A stretch of DNA of 64,000 bases from an uncultured Pantoea sp. (lineage in GTDB: Bacteria > Pseudomonadota > Gammaproteobacteria > Enterobacterales > Enterobacteriaceae). Of the stretch, positions 1 through 9,566 are shown piece by piece. Numbering within the stretch: the first letter of the stretch is position 1; every line of letters starts with the position of its first letter. The stretch covers positions 35,397-99,396 of the forward strand of contig CAJYVD010000027.1 of assembly GCA_913778495.1 (NCBI GenBank). Reading direction: 5' to 3'. Position numbers and translations under genes: made by a program. A model generated the notes under the pieces. The model did not search any database and had not been told where the DNA came from. It worked only from the letters and a program-made list of their open reading frames with translations.

Positions 1-309
1 CACGCCATACTGCTCGGCCATCAGATGCACGTGGTGCGCACCGGCGATGGCACCAAAAATGGCCGCGCCCTGTGGCTTGTCGGTTTTGAAACCTTTCCCG
101 GCGATGAACGCAGCGCCGCCGTTGGAGAACTGAACGATGACCGGCGCTTTCACTTTGGCCGCAGCTTCCAGTACCGCGTTAATGGAGTCCGTGCCCACGC
201 AGTTTACTGCGGGCAGAGCGAATTTATTCTCTTTCGCGACTTTGAAGATCTTCTGAACGTCATCACCAGTGACAACGCCGGGTTTTACGAAATCAAAAAT
301 TTTAGACAT
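1..309 (-). CDS. fbaA: Fructose-bisphosphate aldolase class II, 5' part only
   Basis: The minus-strand frame starts with ATG at 309 and runs off the left edge, so only the N-terminal 103 codons are present. The translation begins MSKIFDFVKPGVVTGDD and continues with the class II aldolase N-terminal barrel, including the FALPAVNCVGTDSINA and PVIVQFSNGGAAF segments typical of the E. coli enzyme. The zinc-binding histidine region begins near the edge (GAHHVH). The enzyme cleaves fructose-1,6-bisphosphate to dihydroxyacetone phosphate and glyceraldehyde-3-phosphate in the cytoplasm. It follows pgk after about 100 bases on the same strand, as in the epd-pgk-fbaA operon of enterobacteria. The missing C-terminus is a window effect, not a truncation. 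Confidence 0.96.
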   Translation of the reverse strand, partial: MSKIFDFVKPGVVTGDDVQKIFKVAKENKFALPAVNCVGTDSINAVLEAAAKVKAPVIVQFSNGGAAFIAGKGFKTDKPQGAAIFGAIAGAHHVHLMAEQYGV

Positions 310-410
310 GGTTGTGTCCTGTTTCGTTACCGTTCATCCCCGGAGGGATTGGGATTTATTTGCCCCACGCGGGGCCAGTATTAAGGCAGCGCCGAAGCGC
401 CACCCCCAGA

Positions 411-1574
411 TTACTGCTTCGCACGCGCTTCCAGCATGGCAACGGCAGGCAGTGTCTTGCCTTCCACGAACTCCAGGAACGCACCGCCGCCGGTGGAGAT
501 GTAGGAGATCTTGTCTTCGATGCCGAACAGGTCGATTGCCGCCAGGGTATCGCCGCCGCCAGCCACAGAAAATGCGTCGCTATCAGCAATGGCATTGGCC
601 ACGATTTCGGTGCCTTTACGGAAGTTAGGGAACTCGAACACGCCTACTGGGCCGTTCCACAGAATGGTTTTTGCTTCTTTCAGCAGCTTGGCCATGTTCT
701 GCGCGGTTTCGTCGCCGAAGTCCATAATCTCTTCGTTATCCGCCACTTCTGAAACCTTTTTCACGGTCGCTGGGGCAGTTTCAGAGAATTCCGTGCCCAC
801 GCGTGAGTCAACCGGAACCGGAATGCCGTGCTCATCGCGCAGCTTTTTCGCAGCGTCCACGAAGTCTGGCTCGTACAGCGATTTACCGACGTTGTTATCG
901 ATGGCCACGAAGGTATTCGCGATGCCGCCGCCCACAATCACGGTATCCGCGATGTTCACCAGCGACTGCAGCACGTCAAATTTGGTTGAAACTTTTGAAC
1001 CGCCCACCACGGCCACCAGCGGACGCTCAGGGTTGCTCATGACTTTACCCAGCGCTTCCAGCTCTGCCGACAACAGCGGGCCTGCGCAGGCGATAGGCGC
1101 GAACTTGCCCACGCCGTGCGTTGAAGCCTGAGCACGGTGCGCAGTACCAAATGCGTCCATCACAAAGACGTCGCACAGCGCGGCATATTTCTTCGCCAGC
1201 GTCTCGTCGTCTTTCTTCTCGCCCTTGTTGAAGCGCACGTTTTCCAGCACAACCAGCTCGCCTGCGGCCACATCAACGCCGTCGAGGTAATCTTTCGCCA
1301 GAGTGACGTTGGTGCCGTTCAGTTTGTCTTTCAGGTAGTTCACAACCGGCAGCAGGGAGAATTCTTCGTTGTATTCACCTTCGGTCGGACGACCCAGGTG
1401 AGAGGTAACCATCACTTTCGCGCCTTGTTTCAACGCCGCTTCGATGGTGGGCAGAGAAGCACGGATACGTGCGTCTGACGTCACTTTCCCTTCTTTAACC
1501 GGCACGTTGAGATCGGCACGGATCAGCACGCGTTTACCCGCAAGATCCAGATCGGTCATCTTAATTACAGACAT
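411..1574 (-). CDS. pgk: Phosphoglycerate kinase
   Basis: 387 codons, the usual enterobacterial length. It transfers phosphate from 1,3-bisphosphoglycerate to ADP in glycolysis (cytoplasm). Visible family marks are the substrate-binding DLNVP and SHLGRP segments in the N-terminal domain, GGSKVSTK in the hinge region, and the C-terminal nucleotide-binding GGGDTLAA. The ATG at 1574 is preceded by a GAGAGGA ribosome-binding sequence on the minus strand. It lies between epd upstream and fbaA downstream on the same strand with short gaps, consistent with a glycolytic operon. No anomalies seen. Confidence 0.98.
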   Translation of the reverse strand: MSVIKMTDLDLAGKRVLIRADLNVPVKEGKVTSDARIRASLPTIEAALKQGAKVMVTSHLGRPTEGEYNEEFSLLPVVNYLKDKLNGTNVTLAKDYLDGVDVAAGELVVLENVRFNKGEKKDDETLAKKYAALCDVFVMDAFGTAHRAQASTHGVGKFAPIACAGPLLSAELEALGKVMSNPERPLVAVVGGSKVSTKFDVLQSLVNIADTVIVGGGIANTFVAIDNNVGKSLYEPDFVDAAKKLRDEHGIPVPVDSRVGTEFSETAPATVKKVSEVADNEEIMDFGDETAQNMAKLLKEAKTILWNGPVGVFEFPNFRKGTEIVANAIADSDAFSVAGGGDTLAAIDLFGIEDKISYISTGGGAFLEFVEGKTLPAVAMLEARAKQ

Positions 1575-1625
1575 GGTGAATCCTCTCGTTGATTCTCATA
1601 AGTTTTGCCAGACGCAGTCCGCGTC

Positions 1626-2645
1626 TTACCTGAAACCGCTTGCGGCCATTGCTAACGTGGTGTCGATCATACGATTAGCAAAGCCCCATTCGTTGTCACA
1701 CCACACCAGGGTTTTGATCAGGTGGTGACCGCTAACCCGCGTTTGCGTGCCGTCTACGATGGCACTGTGCGGATCGTGGTTGAAATCTACTGAGACTAAC
1801 GGTAATTCCGTATAGTCAACTATACCACGAAATGCCCCCTCTGAGGCGCTTTGCAGCAAGGCGTTGACCTCGCACGCCTTCACGGCATCACGTACCGATA
1901 CGCTGAGATCAATGGCCGTCACGTTGATCGTGGGCACGCGTACCGCAATCGCTTCAAAGCGATCGTTAAATTTCGGAAAAATACGGGTAATCCCAGCCGC
2001 CAGGCGCGTATCCACCGGAATGATCGACTGACTGGCCGCGCGCGTGCGCCGCAAATCGCTGTGATACGCGTCGATCACCTGCTGATCGTGCATGGCGGAG
2101 TGAATGGTGGTGACGGTGCCCGACTCAATACCAAAGGCGTCGTCCAGCAGCTTGATGATCGGAATAATGCAGTTGGTGGTGCAGGAGGCATTCGACACCA
2201 CACGATCGTCCGGCCGCAGCGCGTCCTGATTCACGCCAAACACCACGGTCGCGTCCAAATCGTGGCCGCCGGGATGCGAAAACAGCACCTTTCTAGCGCC
2301 AGCCTGCAGATGCGCTTCGCCATCGGCGCGGCTGCCGTAAACGCCGGTGCAGTCCAGCACGATATCCACATTGAGCGCCTGCCACGGTAAGTCAGCGATG
2401 TCTGCCTGATGCAGAATACGGATTGTATCGTCACCCACAAACAGCAGGTCGCGCTCCTGGCGCACATCAAAAGCAAAGCGGCCGTGGCTGGTATCGTACT
2501 TTAGCAAATGCGCCATGCCGGCCGCGTCCGCCAGTTCGTTGATCGCCACCACGCTGATTTCCGCGCGGCGACCCGTTTCATACAGCGCACGCAGCACGTT
2601 GCGTCCAATACGCCCAAAGCCATTTATCGCGATACGAAGGGTCAT
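1626..2645 (-). CDS. epd: D-erythrose-4-phosphate dehydrogenase
   Basis: The start was set at the ATG at 2645 (protein [16 protein letters not shown]), which gives 339 residues, the E. coli length; the frame is open 8 codons further upstream but without family similarity. The protein is a GAPDH-fold enzyme with an N-terminal Rossmann motif (NGFGRIGR) and the catalytic cysteine in SNASCTTNC. It oxidises erythrose-4-phosphate to 4-phosphoerythronate for pyridoxal phosphate synthesis. The NAD-binding and catalytic regions look complete. It is the first gene of the epd-pgk-fbaA group. GAPDH (gapA) is the close paralogue, but the synteny with pgk and the sequence favour epd. Confidence 0.96.
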   Translation of the reverse strand: MTLRIAINGFGRIGRNVLRALYETGRRAEISVVAINELADAAGMAHLLKYDTSHGRFAFDVRQERDLLFVGDDTIRILHQADIADLPWQALNVDIVLDCTGVYGSRADGEAHLQAGARKVLFSHPGGHDLDATVVFGVNQDALRPDDRVVSNASCTTNCIIPIIKLLDDAFGIESGTVTTIHSAMHDQQVIDAYHSDLRRTRAASQSIIPVDTRLAAGITRIFPKFNDRFEAIAVRVPTINVTAIDLSVSVRDAVKACEVNALLQSASEGAFRGIVDYTELPLVSVDFNHDPHSAIVDGTQTRVSGHHLIKTLVWCDNEWGFANRMIDTTLAMAASGFR

Positions 2646-2908
2646 CTCATTTCCTGCAAACGCACCCAAAAAAACGTGCCAAATACCTTGAGCGTTTCAC
2701 TGCCTTTTGTACAGGAAATTCTTGTCGTCGTGCCCGGACGCATCACAGGGATGAACGCCAGACTGAAACGGTTCAGCTACAATAAAGCATGCAAGGAATA
2801 ACCGGAATGATTGCGATCAATTCTCCTGCTGAATATTGGATCTTCGTCACAAAAAAGCGCCTTAAAAATTATTACTGCAGGAATAATTGAACCGATTCAG
2901 GTGAGCCA
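2646..2908. other. Intergenic region between epd and the tktA terminator
   Basis: About 260 bases without a convincing gene. It should hold the epd promoter (minus strand). A stretch near 2830-2860 reads TTTGTGACGAAGATCC on the minus strand, a half-match to a CRP site only. No other feature is supported here. Confidence 0.4.
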
Positions 2909-2935
2909 ATAAAAAAGGCGCTCCTGAGAGCGCCC
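2909..2935 (-). terminator. Rho-independent terminator of tktA
   Basis: On the minus strand the arms GGCGCTC (2928-2934) and GAGCGCC (2917-2923) enclose a 4-base loop and are followed by a run of T (A run at 2911-2916 on the plus strand). It lies about 40 bases beyond the tktA stop codon. Confidence 0.85.
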
Positions 2936-2975
2936 GCGATACAGGTCGAAAACGGCGACGCATCGCCGTTAACGT

Positions 2976-4967
2976 TTACAGAATAGATTTCGCAGTTTTC
3001 ACCACGTTTTCAACGGTGAAACCGAACTCTTTGAACAGCAGTTCCGCTGGCGCTGACTCACCAAAGGTGGTCATGCCCACCACCGCGCCGTGCAGGCCGG
3101 TGTACTTCATCCAGTAGTCAGCAATACCGGCTTCGATCGCCACGCGTGCGCCCACGGCTTTTGGCAGCACAGACTCGCGATAAGCCGCGTCTTGCTTATC
3201 GAACGCATCGGTAGACGGCATGGAGACCACGCGCACTTTACGGCCTTCCGCAGTAAGTTGCTCGTAAGCGGCAACCGCCAGCTCAACCTCAGAACCGGTG
3301 GCGATCAGGATCAGCTCCGGCGTACCTTCGCAAGCTTTCAGCACATAACCGCCACGCGCCACGTCGGCCAGCTGGGCCGGGGTGCGATCCTGCTGCGCCA
3401 GGTTCTGGCGTGAGAAGATCAGCGCCGTTGGACCGTCCACGCGCTCGATCGCGTATTTCCACGCCACCGCCGACTCGACCTGGTCGCACGGACGCCACAG
3501 GCTCATGTTCGGCGTGGTGCGCAGGCTCGCCATCTGCTCAACCGGCTGGTGCGTCGGGCCATCTTCACCCAAACCGATAGAGTCATGGGTGTAGACCATG
3601 ATCTGGCGAATCTTCATCAGCGCCGCCATACGCGCCGCGTTGCGCGCATATTCCACAAACATCAGGAAGGTAGCGGTGTACGGCAGGAAACCACCGTGCA
3701 GCGCAATACCGTTGGCAATGGCGGTCATGCCGAATTCACGCACGCCGTAATGGATGTAGTTACCCGCCGCATCTTCGTTGATCGGCTTGGAGCCTGACCA
3801 CATGGTGAGGTTACTTGGCGCCAGGTCGGCGGAGCCGCCCAGGTATTCCGGCAGCAGTTTGCCAAAAGCTTCAATGGCGTTTTGCGACGCTTTACGGCTG
3901 GCGATTTTCGCCGGATTCGCCTGCAGCTGCTCAATGAACTTCTGCGATTCGCTGGCCCAGTTTGCCGGCAGCTCGTGGTTCATACGGCGGGTAAACTCTG
4001 CCGCCAGCTCAGGATGGGCTGCCGCATAGGCCGCAAATTTTTCATCCCAGGCTTTCTCTTTGGCCTGACCGGCTTCTTTGGCATCCCACTGCGCGTAGAT
4101 TTCAGACGGGATCTCAAACGGCGCAGAGTTCCAGCCCAGCTGTTTGCGGGTCAGGGCGACTTCGTCATCGCCCAGCGGCGCGCCGTGCGAGTCGTGGGTT
4201 CCCGCCTTGTTAGGCGAACCAAAACCGATCACGGTTTTGCACATCAGCAGCGACGGCTTATCGGTGACCGCTTTCGCCTCTTCCACCGCTTTTTTGATAG
4301 CGTCGGCGTTATGACCATCTACGCCGCGCACCACGTGCCAGCCGTAGGCTTCAAAGCGGGCAGCGGTATCATCGGTGAACCAGCCGTCAATGTGACCGTC
4401 GATAGAAATGCCGTTGTCGTCGTAGAAGGCAACCAGTTTGCCCAGCTTCAGCGTACCCGCGATAGAGCACACTTCATGGGAAATGCCTTCCATCATGCAG
4501 CCATCGCCCATGAACACGTAAGTGTGGTGATCGACGATGTCGTGGCCCGGACGGTTAAACTGTGCTGCCAAGGTGCGTTCCGCAATGGCGAAGCCCACCG
4601 CGTTCGCAATGCCCTGCCCCAGTGGACCGGTGGTGGTTTCAACCCCAGCGGTATAGCCGTACTCAGGGTGGCCAGGCGTTTTCGAGTGCAGCTGACGGAA
4701 GTTCTTCAGCTCGTCGATCGGCAGATCGTAACCGGTCAGATGCAGCAGGCTATAAATCAGCATCGAGCCGTGACCGTTGGACAGCACAAAGCGGTCGCGG
4801 TCCGCCCACAGCGGGTTAGTTGGATTGTGGTTCAGGAAATCACGCCACAGCACTTCAGCGATGTCCGCCATGCCCATTGGGGCACCCGGATGTCCCGATT
4901 TCGCTTTCTGTACTGCATCCATACTTAACGCGCGAATGGCGTTAGCAAGCTCTTGACGAGAGGGCAT
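2976..4967 (-). CDS. tktA: Transketolase
   Basis: 663 residues, identical in length to E. coli TktA. It moves two-carbon units between sugar phosphates in the non-oxidative pentose phosphate pathway, using thiamine diphosphate and a divalent metal. The N-terminal pyrophosphate domain shows the TPP motif starting GDGCMMEG and ending DDNG (residues about 155-185). The central pyrimidine domain includes [18 protein letters not shown]. The C-terminal domain is complete, ending near VVKTAKSIL. The ATG at 4967 lies about 260 bases from the divergent loiP start. TktB is the paralogue, but the neighbourhood (epd on one side, loiP on the other) is that of tktA. Confidence 0.97.
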   Translation of the reverse strand: MPSRQELANAIRALSMDAVQKAKSGHPGAPMGMADIAEVLWRDFLNHNPTNPLWADRDRFVLSNGHGSMLIYSLLHLTGYDLPIDELKNFRQLHSKTPGHPEYGYTAGVETTTGPLGQGIANAVGFAIAERTLAAQFNRPGHDIVDHHTYVFMGDGCMMEGISHEVCSIAGTLKLGKLVAFYDDNGISIDGHIDGWFTDDTAARFEAYGWHVVRGVDGHNADAIKKAVEEAKAVTDKPSLLMCKTVIGFGSPNKAGTHDSHGAPLGDDEVALTRKQLGWNSAPFEIPSEIYAQWDAKEAGQAKEKAWDEKFAAYAAAHPELAAEFTRRMNHELPANWASESQKFIEQLQANPAKIASRKASQNAIEAFGKLLPEYLGGSADLAPSNLTMWSGSKPINEDAAGNYIHYGVREFGMTAIANGIALHGGFLPYTATFLMFVEYARNAARMAALMKIRQIMVYTHDSIGLGEDGPTHQPVEQMASLRTTPNMSLWRPCDQVESAVAWKYAIERVDGPTALIFSRQNLAQQDRTPAQLADVARGGYVLKACEGTPELILIATGSEVELAVAAYEQLTAEGRKVRVVSMPSTDAFDKQDAAYRESVLPKAVGARVAIEAGIADYWMKYTGLHGAVVGMTTFGESAPAELLFKEFGFTVENVVKTAKSIL

Positions 4968-5229
4968 TTTCTACTCCAGATCGGATTAATGCTTCACCGC
5001 GCTTAACGTGTTGTATTCCATCAGTTATCAGGCGAAGCGGGGAAAAAGTTGCACATCAATGTACATGAAAATACGGGCAGAAGTACATGCATCAGGATGC
5101 TAATCAGTTGCATTTCCGGCCTTGTCTGCTAGTCATTGATCACAATGCAGGCTATAACCGACACGTTTAAACACCTGGGATCGTTTCAGGTGTTTGTTTT
5201 CTTTATCTTGTTACCTTAAGGACGACCTC

Positions 5230-5985
5230 ATGAAAATCCGCGCCACCCTTCTGGCTCTGGGCATGGCTTCGCTGCTGAGCGGCTGTGAAGGCCTCGACAA
5301 TAACGCACTGCTGCAATCAGGCGCGCAAGCGTATCAGGCGTATGCGCTGAGCGATGCGCAGGTGAAGCAATTAAGCGATCAATCCTGTGCGCAGATGGAC
5401 AAAGAGAATCAGGTTGCGCCTGCCGACAGCGCTTACCAGCAGCGCCTGAATAAAATTGCCGCCGCACTGGGCGACAACATCAATGGCGTGCCGGCCAATT
5501 ACAAGGTGTATCAAACCAAAGACGTTAACGCCTGGGCGATGGCCAATGGCTGTATCCGCGTTTACAGCGGCCTGATGGATATGATGACAGACAACGAAGT
5601 GGAAGGCGTGCTGGGCCACGAAATGGGCCACGTCGCGCTCGGTCACACGCGCAAAGCGATGCAGGTGGCGTTTGCCACCACGGCAGCGCGCACGGCGGCG
5701 GCCTCGGTGGGCGGGATGATTGGTCAGCTTTCGCAGTCGCAGCTGGGTGAAATGGGCGAAAAATTGGTTAATGCGCAGTTCTCCCAAACCCAGGAATCGC
5801 AGGCGGACGACTACTCCTACGACCTGATGAAGAAGCGCGGCATCAATCCGCTTGGCCTCGCCACCAGCTTCGAAAAACTGGCCAAAATGGAACAGGGCCG
5901 TCAGAGCTCCCTGTTTGACTCGCACCCGGATTCCGAAGCGCGCGCGCAGCATATCCGCGACCGCATCGCCGCGGACAGCAAGTAA
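5230..5985 (+). CDS. loiP: M48 family lipoprotein metalloprotease LoiP
   Basis: 251 residues starting at the ATG at 5230, which has AAGGA 8 bases upstream; the frame is open further 5' but without signal-peptide sense. The N-terminus is a lipoprotein signal with lipobox LLSGC (lipid-modified Cys19). The zinc-protease motif HEMGH is at 130-134, followed by a conserved ESQADDYSYD segment supplying the third ligand. In E. coli LoiP (YggG) is an outer-membrane-anchored protease that works with BepA/YcaL-type envelope quality control and is favoured by low osmolarity. Its position between tktA and speB is as in E. coli. A bidirectional terminator separates it from speB. Confidence 0.93.
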   Translation: MKIRATLLALGMASLLSGCEGLDNNALLQSGAQAYQAYALSDAQVKQLSDQSCAQMDKENQVAPADSAYQQRLNKIAAALGDNINGVPANYKVYQTKDVNAWAMANGCIRVYSGLMDMMTDNEVEGVLGHEMGHVALGHTRKAMQVAFATTAARTAAASVGGMIGQLSQSQLGEMGEKLVNAQFSQTQESQADDYSYDLMKKRGINPLGLATSFEKLAKMEQGRQSSLFDSHPDSEARAQHIRDRIAADSK

Positions 5986-5993
5986 TCGCTGGC

Positions 5994-6022
5994 AACAAAG
6001 CGCGCACCCCGCGCGCTTTGTT
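5994..6022. terminator. Bidirectional terminator between loiP and speB
   Basis: Perfect 12-bp inverted repeat: AACAAAGCGCGC (5994-6005) and GCGCGCTTTGTT (6011-6022) around a 5-base loop. It sits between the converging stop codons of loiP (5985) and speB (6038). The flanking A/T content is modest, so efficiency is uncertain. Confidence 0.7.
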
Positions 6023-6037
6023 ATGTGCCGACAGAGA

Positions 6038-6964
6038 TTACTTCGCGCCTTTGTTTGCCGCCTGGACGTGCAGCATATCCAGCGCCAGCGTCGCCGCGGC
6101 CAGCGCGGTCAGATCGGCGTGATCGTAGCCCGGCGCCACTTCCACCAGATCCATGCCAACAATGTTCATGCCCTGTAATCCGCGGATCAGCTTGGTCGCC
6201 TTGTCGCTGGTCAGGCCGCCCACCACCGGCGTGCCGGTGCCTGGCGCGTGCGCCGGATCCAGACAGTCGATGTCGAAGGTCAGGTACACCGGCAGATCGC
6301 CCACCGTGCGTTTCACTTCCGCCAGAATGTCGTCCACGCTGCGGTCGTTGACCTGAGCCGCATCCAGTACGTTGAAGCCCAGCGACGGATCAAATTCGGT
6401 GCGAATGCCGATCTGTACCGAGTGCCGCGGATCGATCAGCCCCTCTTTTGGCGCGGTGAAGAACATGGTGCCATGGTCGAACGTCGGTCCATTGGAGTAG
6501 GTGTCGGTGTGTGCATCAAAGTGCACCAGCGCCATTTTGCCAAAGTGTTTGGCGTGCGCACGCAGCAGCGGCAGCGTAATGAAATGGTCCCCGCCGAAAG
6601 TCAGCATGCGCTTGCCGTTGGCCAGCAGCTTCTCCGCGTGCGCCTGCAGTTTATCGGCGAAATCCTGTGAATCACCGAACGCATAAACCAGATCGCCGCA
6701 GTCCACGACGTTCAGGCGCTGACGCAGATCAAAATTCCACGGCCAGCGGCACCCTTCCCACGCGAGGTTGGTGGAGATCTGGCGGATAGCACCAGGCCCT
6801 AAGCGGCTGCCCGGACGACCGGACGTCGCCGCATCGAACGGCACGCCGGTGATCACCCACTCGGCATCGCTGTCGTAAGGCTGGAAATTCAGTGGGAAAC
6901 GCATGAAACCAAAGGCGTTAGAAACCAGAGAGTTGTCGTACTGATTGCCCAGGGTGTTGTGCAT
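6038..6964 (-). CDS. speB: Agmatinase
   Basis: 308 residues starting at ATG 6964 ([20 protein letters not shown]), close to E. coli SpeB (306). The frame is open to 7237, but that extension has no family similarity and contains a terminator hairpin. It is a ureohydrolase of the arginase fold with binuclear manganese: [18 protein letters not shown] and the [17 protein letters not shown] segment carry the metal ligands. It hydrolyses agmatine to putrescine and urea. In enterobacteria speB normally lies immediately downstream of speA; here about 25.5 kb of other genes separate them, so speB must use its own promoter in the 7-kb region, where a strong leader hairpin is visible. Confidence 0.97.
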   Translation of the reverse strand: MHNTLGNQYDNSLVSNAFGFMRFPLNFQPYDSDAEWVITGVPFDAATSGRPGSRLGPGAIRQISTNLAWEGCRWPWNFDLRQRLNVVDCGDLVYAFGDSQDFADKLQAHAEKLLANGKRMLTFGGDHFITLPLLRAHAKHFGKMALVHFDAHTDTYSNGPTFDHGTMFFTAPKEGLIDPRHSVQIGIRTEFDPSLGFNVLDAAQVNDRSVDDILAEVKRTVGDLPVYLTFDIDCLDPAHAPGTGTPVVGGLTSDKATKLIRGLQGMNIVGMDLVEVAPGYDHADLTALAAATLALDMLHVQAANKGAK

Positions 6965-7025
6965 AACTAGTCCTCGTGTGATCCATGAGTCGGTGCGGCT
7001 AACCCGTGAAAGTGTCGATAAAGAT

Positions 7026-7068
7026 GAAAAAAATCCCCTCCGCGTCGTTGGCCCGACGAGGAAGGGAT
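7026..7068 (-). promoter_or_regulatory. Terminator-like hairpin in the speB leader (possible attenuator)
   Basis: Read on the minus strand, the arm ATCCCTTCCTCGTCG pairs with CGACGCGGAGGGGAT (one mismatch, one G-U pair) around the loop GGCCAA. Seven T residues follow directly (A run 7027-7033 on plus). It lies about 62 bases upstream of the speB start codon and points in the speB direction. The plus-strand side has no T run, so it is not a terminator for the divergent gene. It is either an attenuator or the end of a short upstream transcript. Confidence 0.6.
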
Positions 7069-7156
7069 GGATAACGTGATTATCGCCAGGATCGGCGCCC
7101 CCTGCAATGCGGGAATGGTGCGCGGCGCGGGCAAAATGCCGCTGCCATTGCCCAGC

Positions 7157-7179
7157 CGCTATCAGGAATTCTGATAGCG
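7157..7179. promoter_or_regulatory. Inverted repeat between speB and the DMT transporter gene
   Basis: Nine-base arms CGCTATCAG and CTGATAGCG flank GAATT. It lies in the 304-base divergent region, about 90 bases before the transporter start codon. It could be a protein-binding site or a small stem-loop; the binding factor is unknown. Apart from this and the speB leader hairpin, nothing else was recognised between 6965 and 7268. Confidence 0.4.
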
Positions 7180-7268
7180 CCATCCAAAATGACAAATATT
7201 CACGCGGCGCAAACGGCGGCATAGTTGATTCACACACCGCTTATCGCCTGGAAATACGGGATATCAAG

Positions 7269-8234
7269 ATGAATAGTTATATTAAAGGACTGCTCTGCTG
7301 TTTATTTGCCACACTGTCATGGGGCGGCATGTTTCCGGTGATGACCCATGCGTTGACGCACATTGATGCGTTTAACTTTACCACCCTGCGTTATGGCATT
7401 GCTGGCGCCGCCTTCGCCCTGCTGTTGCTGTTCCGGGAAGGACCGTCAGCCTTTCGTTTGCAGGGTGAACGCTGGGGATTGGCGTGGCTGTTCGGCACGC
7501 TGGGCTTCGCCGGATTCGGCTTCCTGGTGTTTTTAGGTCAGCACCTGGCTGGCCCTGGCGGCGCACTGACGGCCTCTATCATGATGGCGACCATGCCGAT
7601 GCTCGGTCTGCTCACCGTGTGGGCGCTGAAAAAAGTGCGTCCACGTGCCAGTACTTTCGGCTTCATTCTGCTCTCTTTTAGCGGCGTACTGCTGGTGATC
7701 ACTAATGGCGATGTTGCCAGCGTTCTGCACTCGCCAGGCAATCTCACTGCAAATCTGTTGCTGATTGCCGGTGCGCTCTGCTGGGTGCTGTACACCGTGG
7801 GCGGCAGCTATTTTTCCGGCTGGAGTCCGCTGCGTTACACTACCCTGACCACCCTGCTGGGCATGACCAGCGTAGCCACCATTGACGGCTTGCTGCTGGG
7901 AACAGGGAGCATTGCGGTGCCCAGTGCCGCCGCTGTCACCGCCGTGATCCCGCATCTGCTGTATATGTCACTGGTCGCAGGCTTGATGGCTGTGCTGTGC
8001 TGGAACGTGGGTAACCGCATTGTCACTCCCACAAACGGCGTACTGTTTATGGATGTGGTGCCCGTTACCGCCTTTGTTGTCTCGGCGCTAAACGGCGTGG
8101 TACCCACCGAAGTGCAGATTGCCGGCGCCGCAATCACCGCCACCGCGCTGGTGCTCAATAACCTTAACCAGCGCAAACTGGCGCGCCAGTCCGCCCCCCA
8201 GCCCGTACTGAAGACCGTTGCTGCGCGGCGTTAA
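7269..8234 (+). CDS. EamA-family (DMT superfamily) transporter
   Basis: 321 residues starting at ATG 7269 (MNSYIKGLLCC); upstream in-frame extension lacks membrane-protein character. The protein is almost wholly hydrophobic with about ten predicted membrane segments in two EamA halves; the first begins with GLLCCLFATLSWGGMFPV, the second around residue 165. The C-terminal tail (RKLARQ...) is basic. EamA/RhaT/YdcZ-type proteins export or import amino acids or other metabolites; the substrate cannot be read from sequence. It is divergent from speB and convergent with a LysR gene that may regulate it. It is the first gene of the accessory block lying between speB and speA. Confidence 0.85.
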   Translation: MNSYIKGLLCCLFATLSWGGMFPVMTHALTHIDAFNFTTLRYGIAGAAFALLLLFREGPSAFRLQGERWGLAWLFGTLGFAGFGFLVFLGQHLAGPGGALTASIMMATMPMLGLLTVWALKKVRPRASTFGFILLSFSGVLLVITNGDVASVLHSPGNLTANLLLIAGALCWVLYTVGGSYFSGWSPLRYTTLTTLLGMTSVATIDGLLLGTGSIAVPSAAAVTAVIPHLLYMSLVAGLMAVLCWNVGNRIVTPTNGVLFMDVVPVTAFVVSALNGVVPTEVQIAGAAITATALVLNNLNQRKLARQSAPQPVLKTVAARR

Positions 8235-8242
8235 GCCCGGCG

Positions 8243-8273
8243 TTGCCCTCTTCACCTGGAGAGGGCACTTTTT
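8243..8273 (+). terminator. Terminator of the DMT transporter gene
   Basis: Arms GCCCTC (8245-8250) and GAGGGC (8261-8266) followed by ACTTTTTAA on the plus strand. It touches the stop codon of the converging LysR gene. Confidence 0.65.
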
Positions 8274-9150
8274 AACCCGGCACCTGCCAAATATCTCTGA
8301 CCGTATCAATGAGCGCAGCCACCATCGGCGATCGCTCTTTATCACGATCCCAGACAAAGCAAAGCTGACTGACCGTTTTTTCACCGGGCCAGATATACAG
8401 TTCCTCGTTATCCTGCGACACCAGCGCAACATCTTCACGCATCAAGGTGATCCCGGCCTGCATCGTCACCAACTCTGCCAACGTTTTTTCCTGATCGGCA
8501 ACCATAGCAGGCTGCACGCGCGCACCGTTCCTTGCAAAAAAATCACGGGCAATCGCGCTAAACGAGCACTTTTCCGGCGTGGCAATCCATGGAAATTCCT
8601 GAAGTTTATCCCAACCGGCCGTTTCCATCTCCGTCTTCCAGGCACGCGGTCCCACAATGCAAAGCGTCACCGGAGACACGACAATCACGCCCAGCCGCTC
8701 ATCGTTCACCTCGCCTATGACAAATCCCGCATCCAGTTCACCTGCCAGCAGGCTATCAATGATGTGCCCGGAGATGTTCTGCCTGATGGTGAGGCTGACG
8801 TTTTGCTGGCGCTGGCGCAGTTGGGAAAGGACTTGCGGCAAATTAAGGATCATCGGCACAGAGATCGTGCCAAGCGCACAGGTACCAGCAGCGTGCAGCG
8901 AACGGGCACGGCTGACAAACTTACTGGCCGCGTCAAGCGCAAGGCGGGCCTCATCGCGCATGATCAACCCCGAGGCGGTGAGCTCCATGCCGCGCGGCGT
9001 TCGCCGAAACAGACGCACATTGAACTCCGTTTCAAGCGATTTAATATGCGCACTCACCGCTGGCTGGCTGAGAAAAAGCTGGCTGGCGGCACGCGTCAGG
9101 CTCGCGGTTTCTGCCACGGTCACAAAGGTTTTAAGCTGGTTTAGATCCAT
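8272..9150 (-). CDS. LysR-family transcriptional regulator
   Basis: 292 residues from ATG 9150 (MDLNQLKTFVTVAETASLTR). Residues about 1-60 are the LysR winged-helix DNA-binding domain (AASQLFLSQPAVSAHIKSLE), and about 88-290 the periplasmic-binding-protein-like effector domain. The track frame extends 22 codons upstream, but that stretch runs over a palindrome that looks like the regulator's own binding site, so the shorter start is preferred. It lies tail-to-tail with the EamA transporter. The target and ligand are unknown; control of the neighbouring exporter is the simplest guess. Confidence 0.9.
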   Translation of the reverse strand: MDLNQLKTFVTVAETASLTRAASQLFLSQPAVSAHIKSLETEFNVRLFRRTPRGMELTASGLIMRDEARLALDAASKFVSRARSLHAAGTCALGTISVPMILNLPQVLSQLRQRQQNVSLTIRQNISGHIIDSLLAGELDAGFVIGEVNDERLGVIVVSPVTLCIVGPRAWKTEMETAGWDKLQEFPWIATPEKCSFSAIARDFFARNGARVQPAMVADQEKTLAELVTMQAGITLMREDVALVSQDNEELYIWPGEKTVSQLCFVWDRDKERSPMVAALIDTVRDIWQVPG

Positions 9151-9195
9151 TAAACGTTCGCCTGTTTGGGAGTGGGGTCCGCGATGGGCACTGAA

Positions 9196-9210
9196 AATGT
9201 AATTTACATT
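9196..9210. promoter_or_regulatory. Palindrome, probable LysR-type operator
   Basis: AATGTAA and TTACATT arms around a single T. It contains the T-N11-A type layout of LysR sites and lies 46-60 bases upstream of the LysR start codon, where autoregulatory sites are usual. Confidence 0.55.
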
Positions 9211-9418
9211 AATCATTATTTCCTTACGTTTCTATACTCCACGGGGAAATCTTTTTGCCGCACCAACCCCGATAGCAAAGCCCGCGATTTTACCTGCGCT
9301 GTGTTGATCGCTTTGCGGCCCGGACAAGTCACCCTAAAGCGTGCGACTCTTTTCGCAGGCCATCTGATAAACTGCCGTTGAACACGTTGAACGAACGCGG
9401 AGAATTGAGGGCATAGAA

Positions 9419-9520
9419 ATGCAGGAAGAATGGACGCGCTTGTCTCTGACGACTCACTGGAAGGATGGGGAAGCAGTTAAAGCCTGCGCAGGCGAACATT
9501 GTTCACCTGCTGTCACTTAA
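9419..9520 (+). CDS. Candidate 33-codon ORF, unknown
   Basis: ATG at 9419 with GAGG about 9 bases upstream, ending TAA at 9520. The peptide starts MQEEWTRLSLTTHWKDG and has two cysteines near the C-terminus. I do not recognise it. It has no neighbour on its strand nearby, so it may be a chance frame. Confidence 0.2.
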   Translation: MQEEWTRLSLTTHWKDGEAVKACAGEHCSPAVT

Positions 9521-9566
9521 CAATCAACGCCCGGCGGAACAGGCTCGCTTATCATTACGCCCCCAT

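Larger units (their letters stand above)
9151..9566. other. Intergenic region LysR-GNAT
   Basis: 416 bases between the start of the LysR gene (minus) and the stop of the GNAT gene (minus). It contains the LysR-type palindrome at 9196-9210 and one short candidate ORF at 9419-9520 on the plus strand. No RNA gene or transposon remnant was recognised. Confidence 0.5.
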
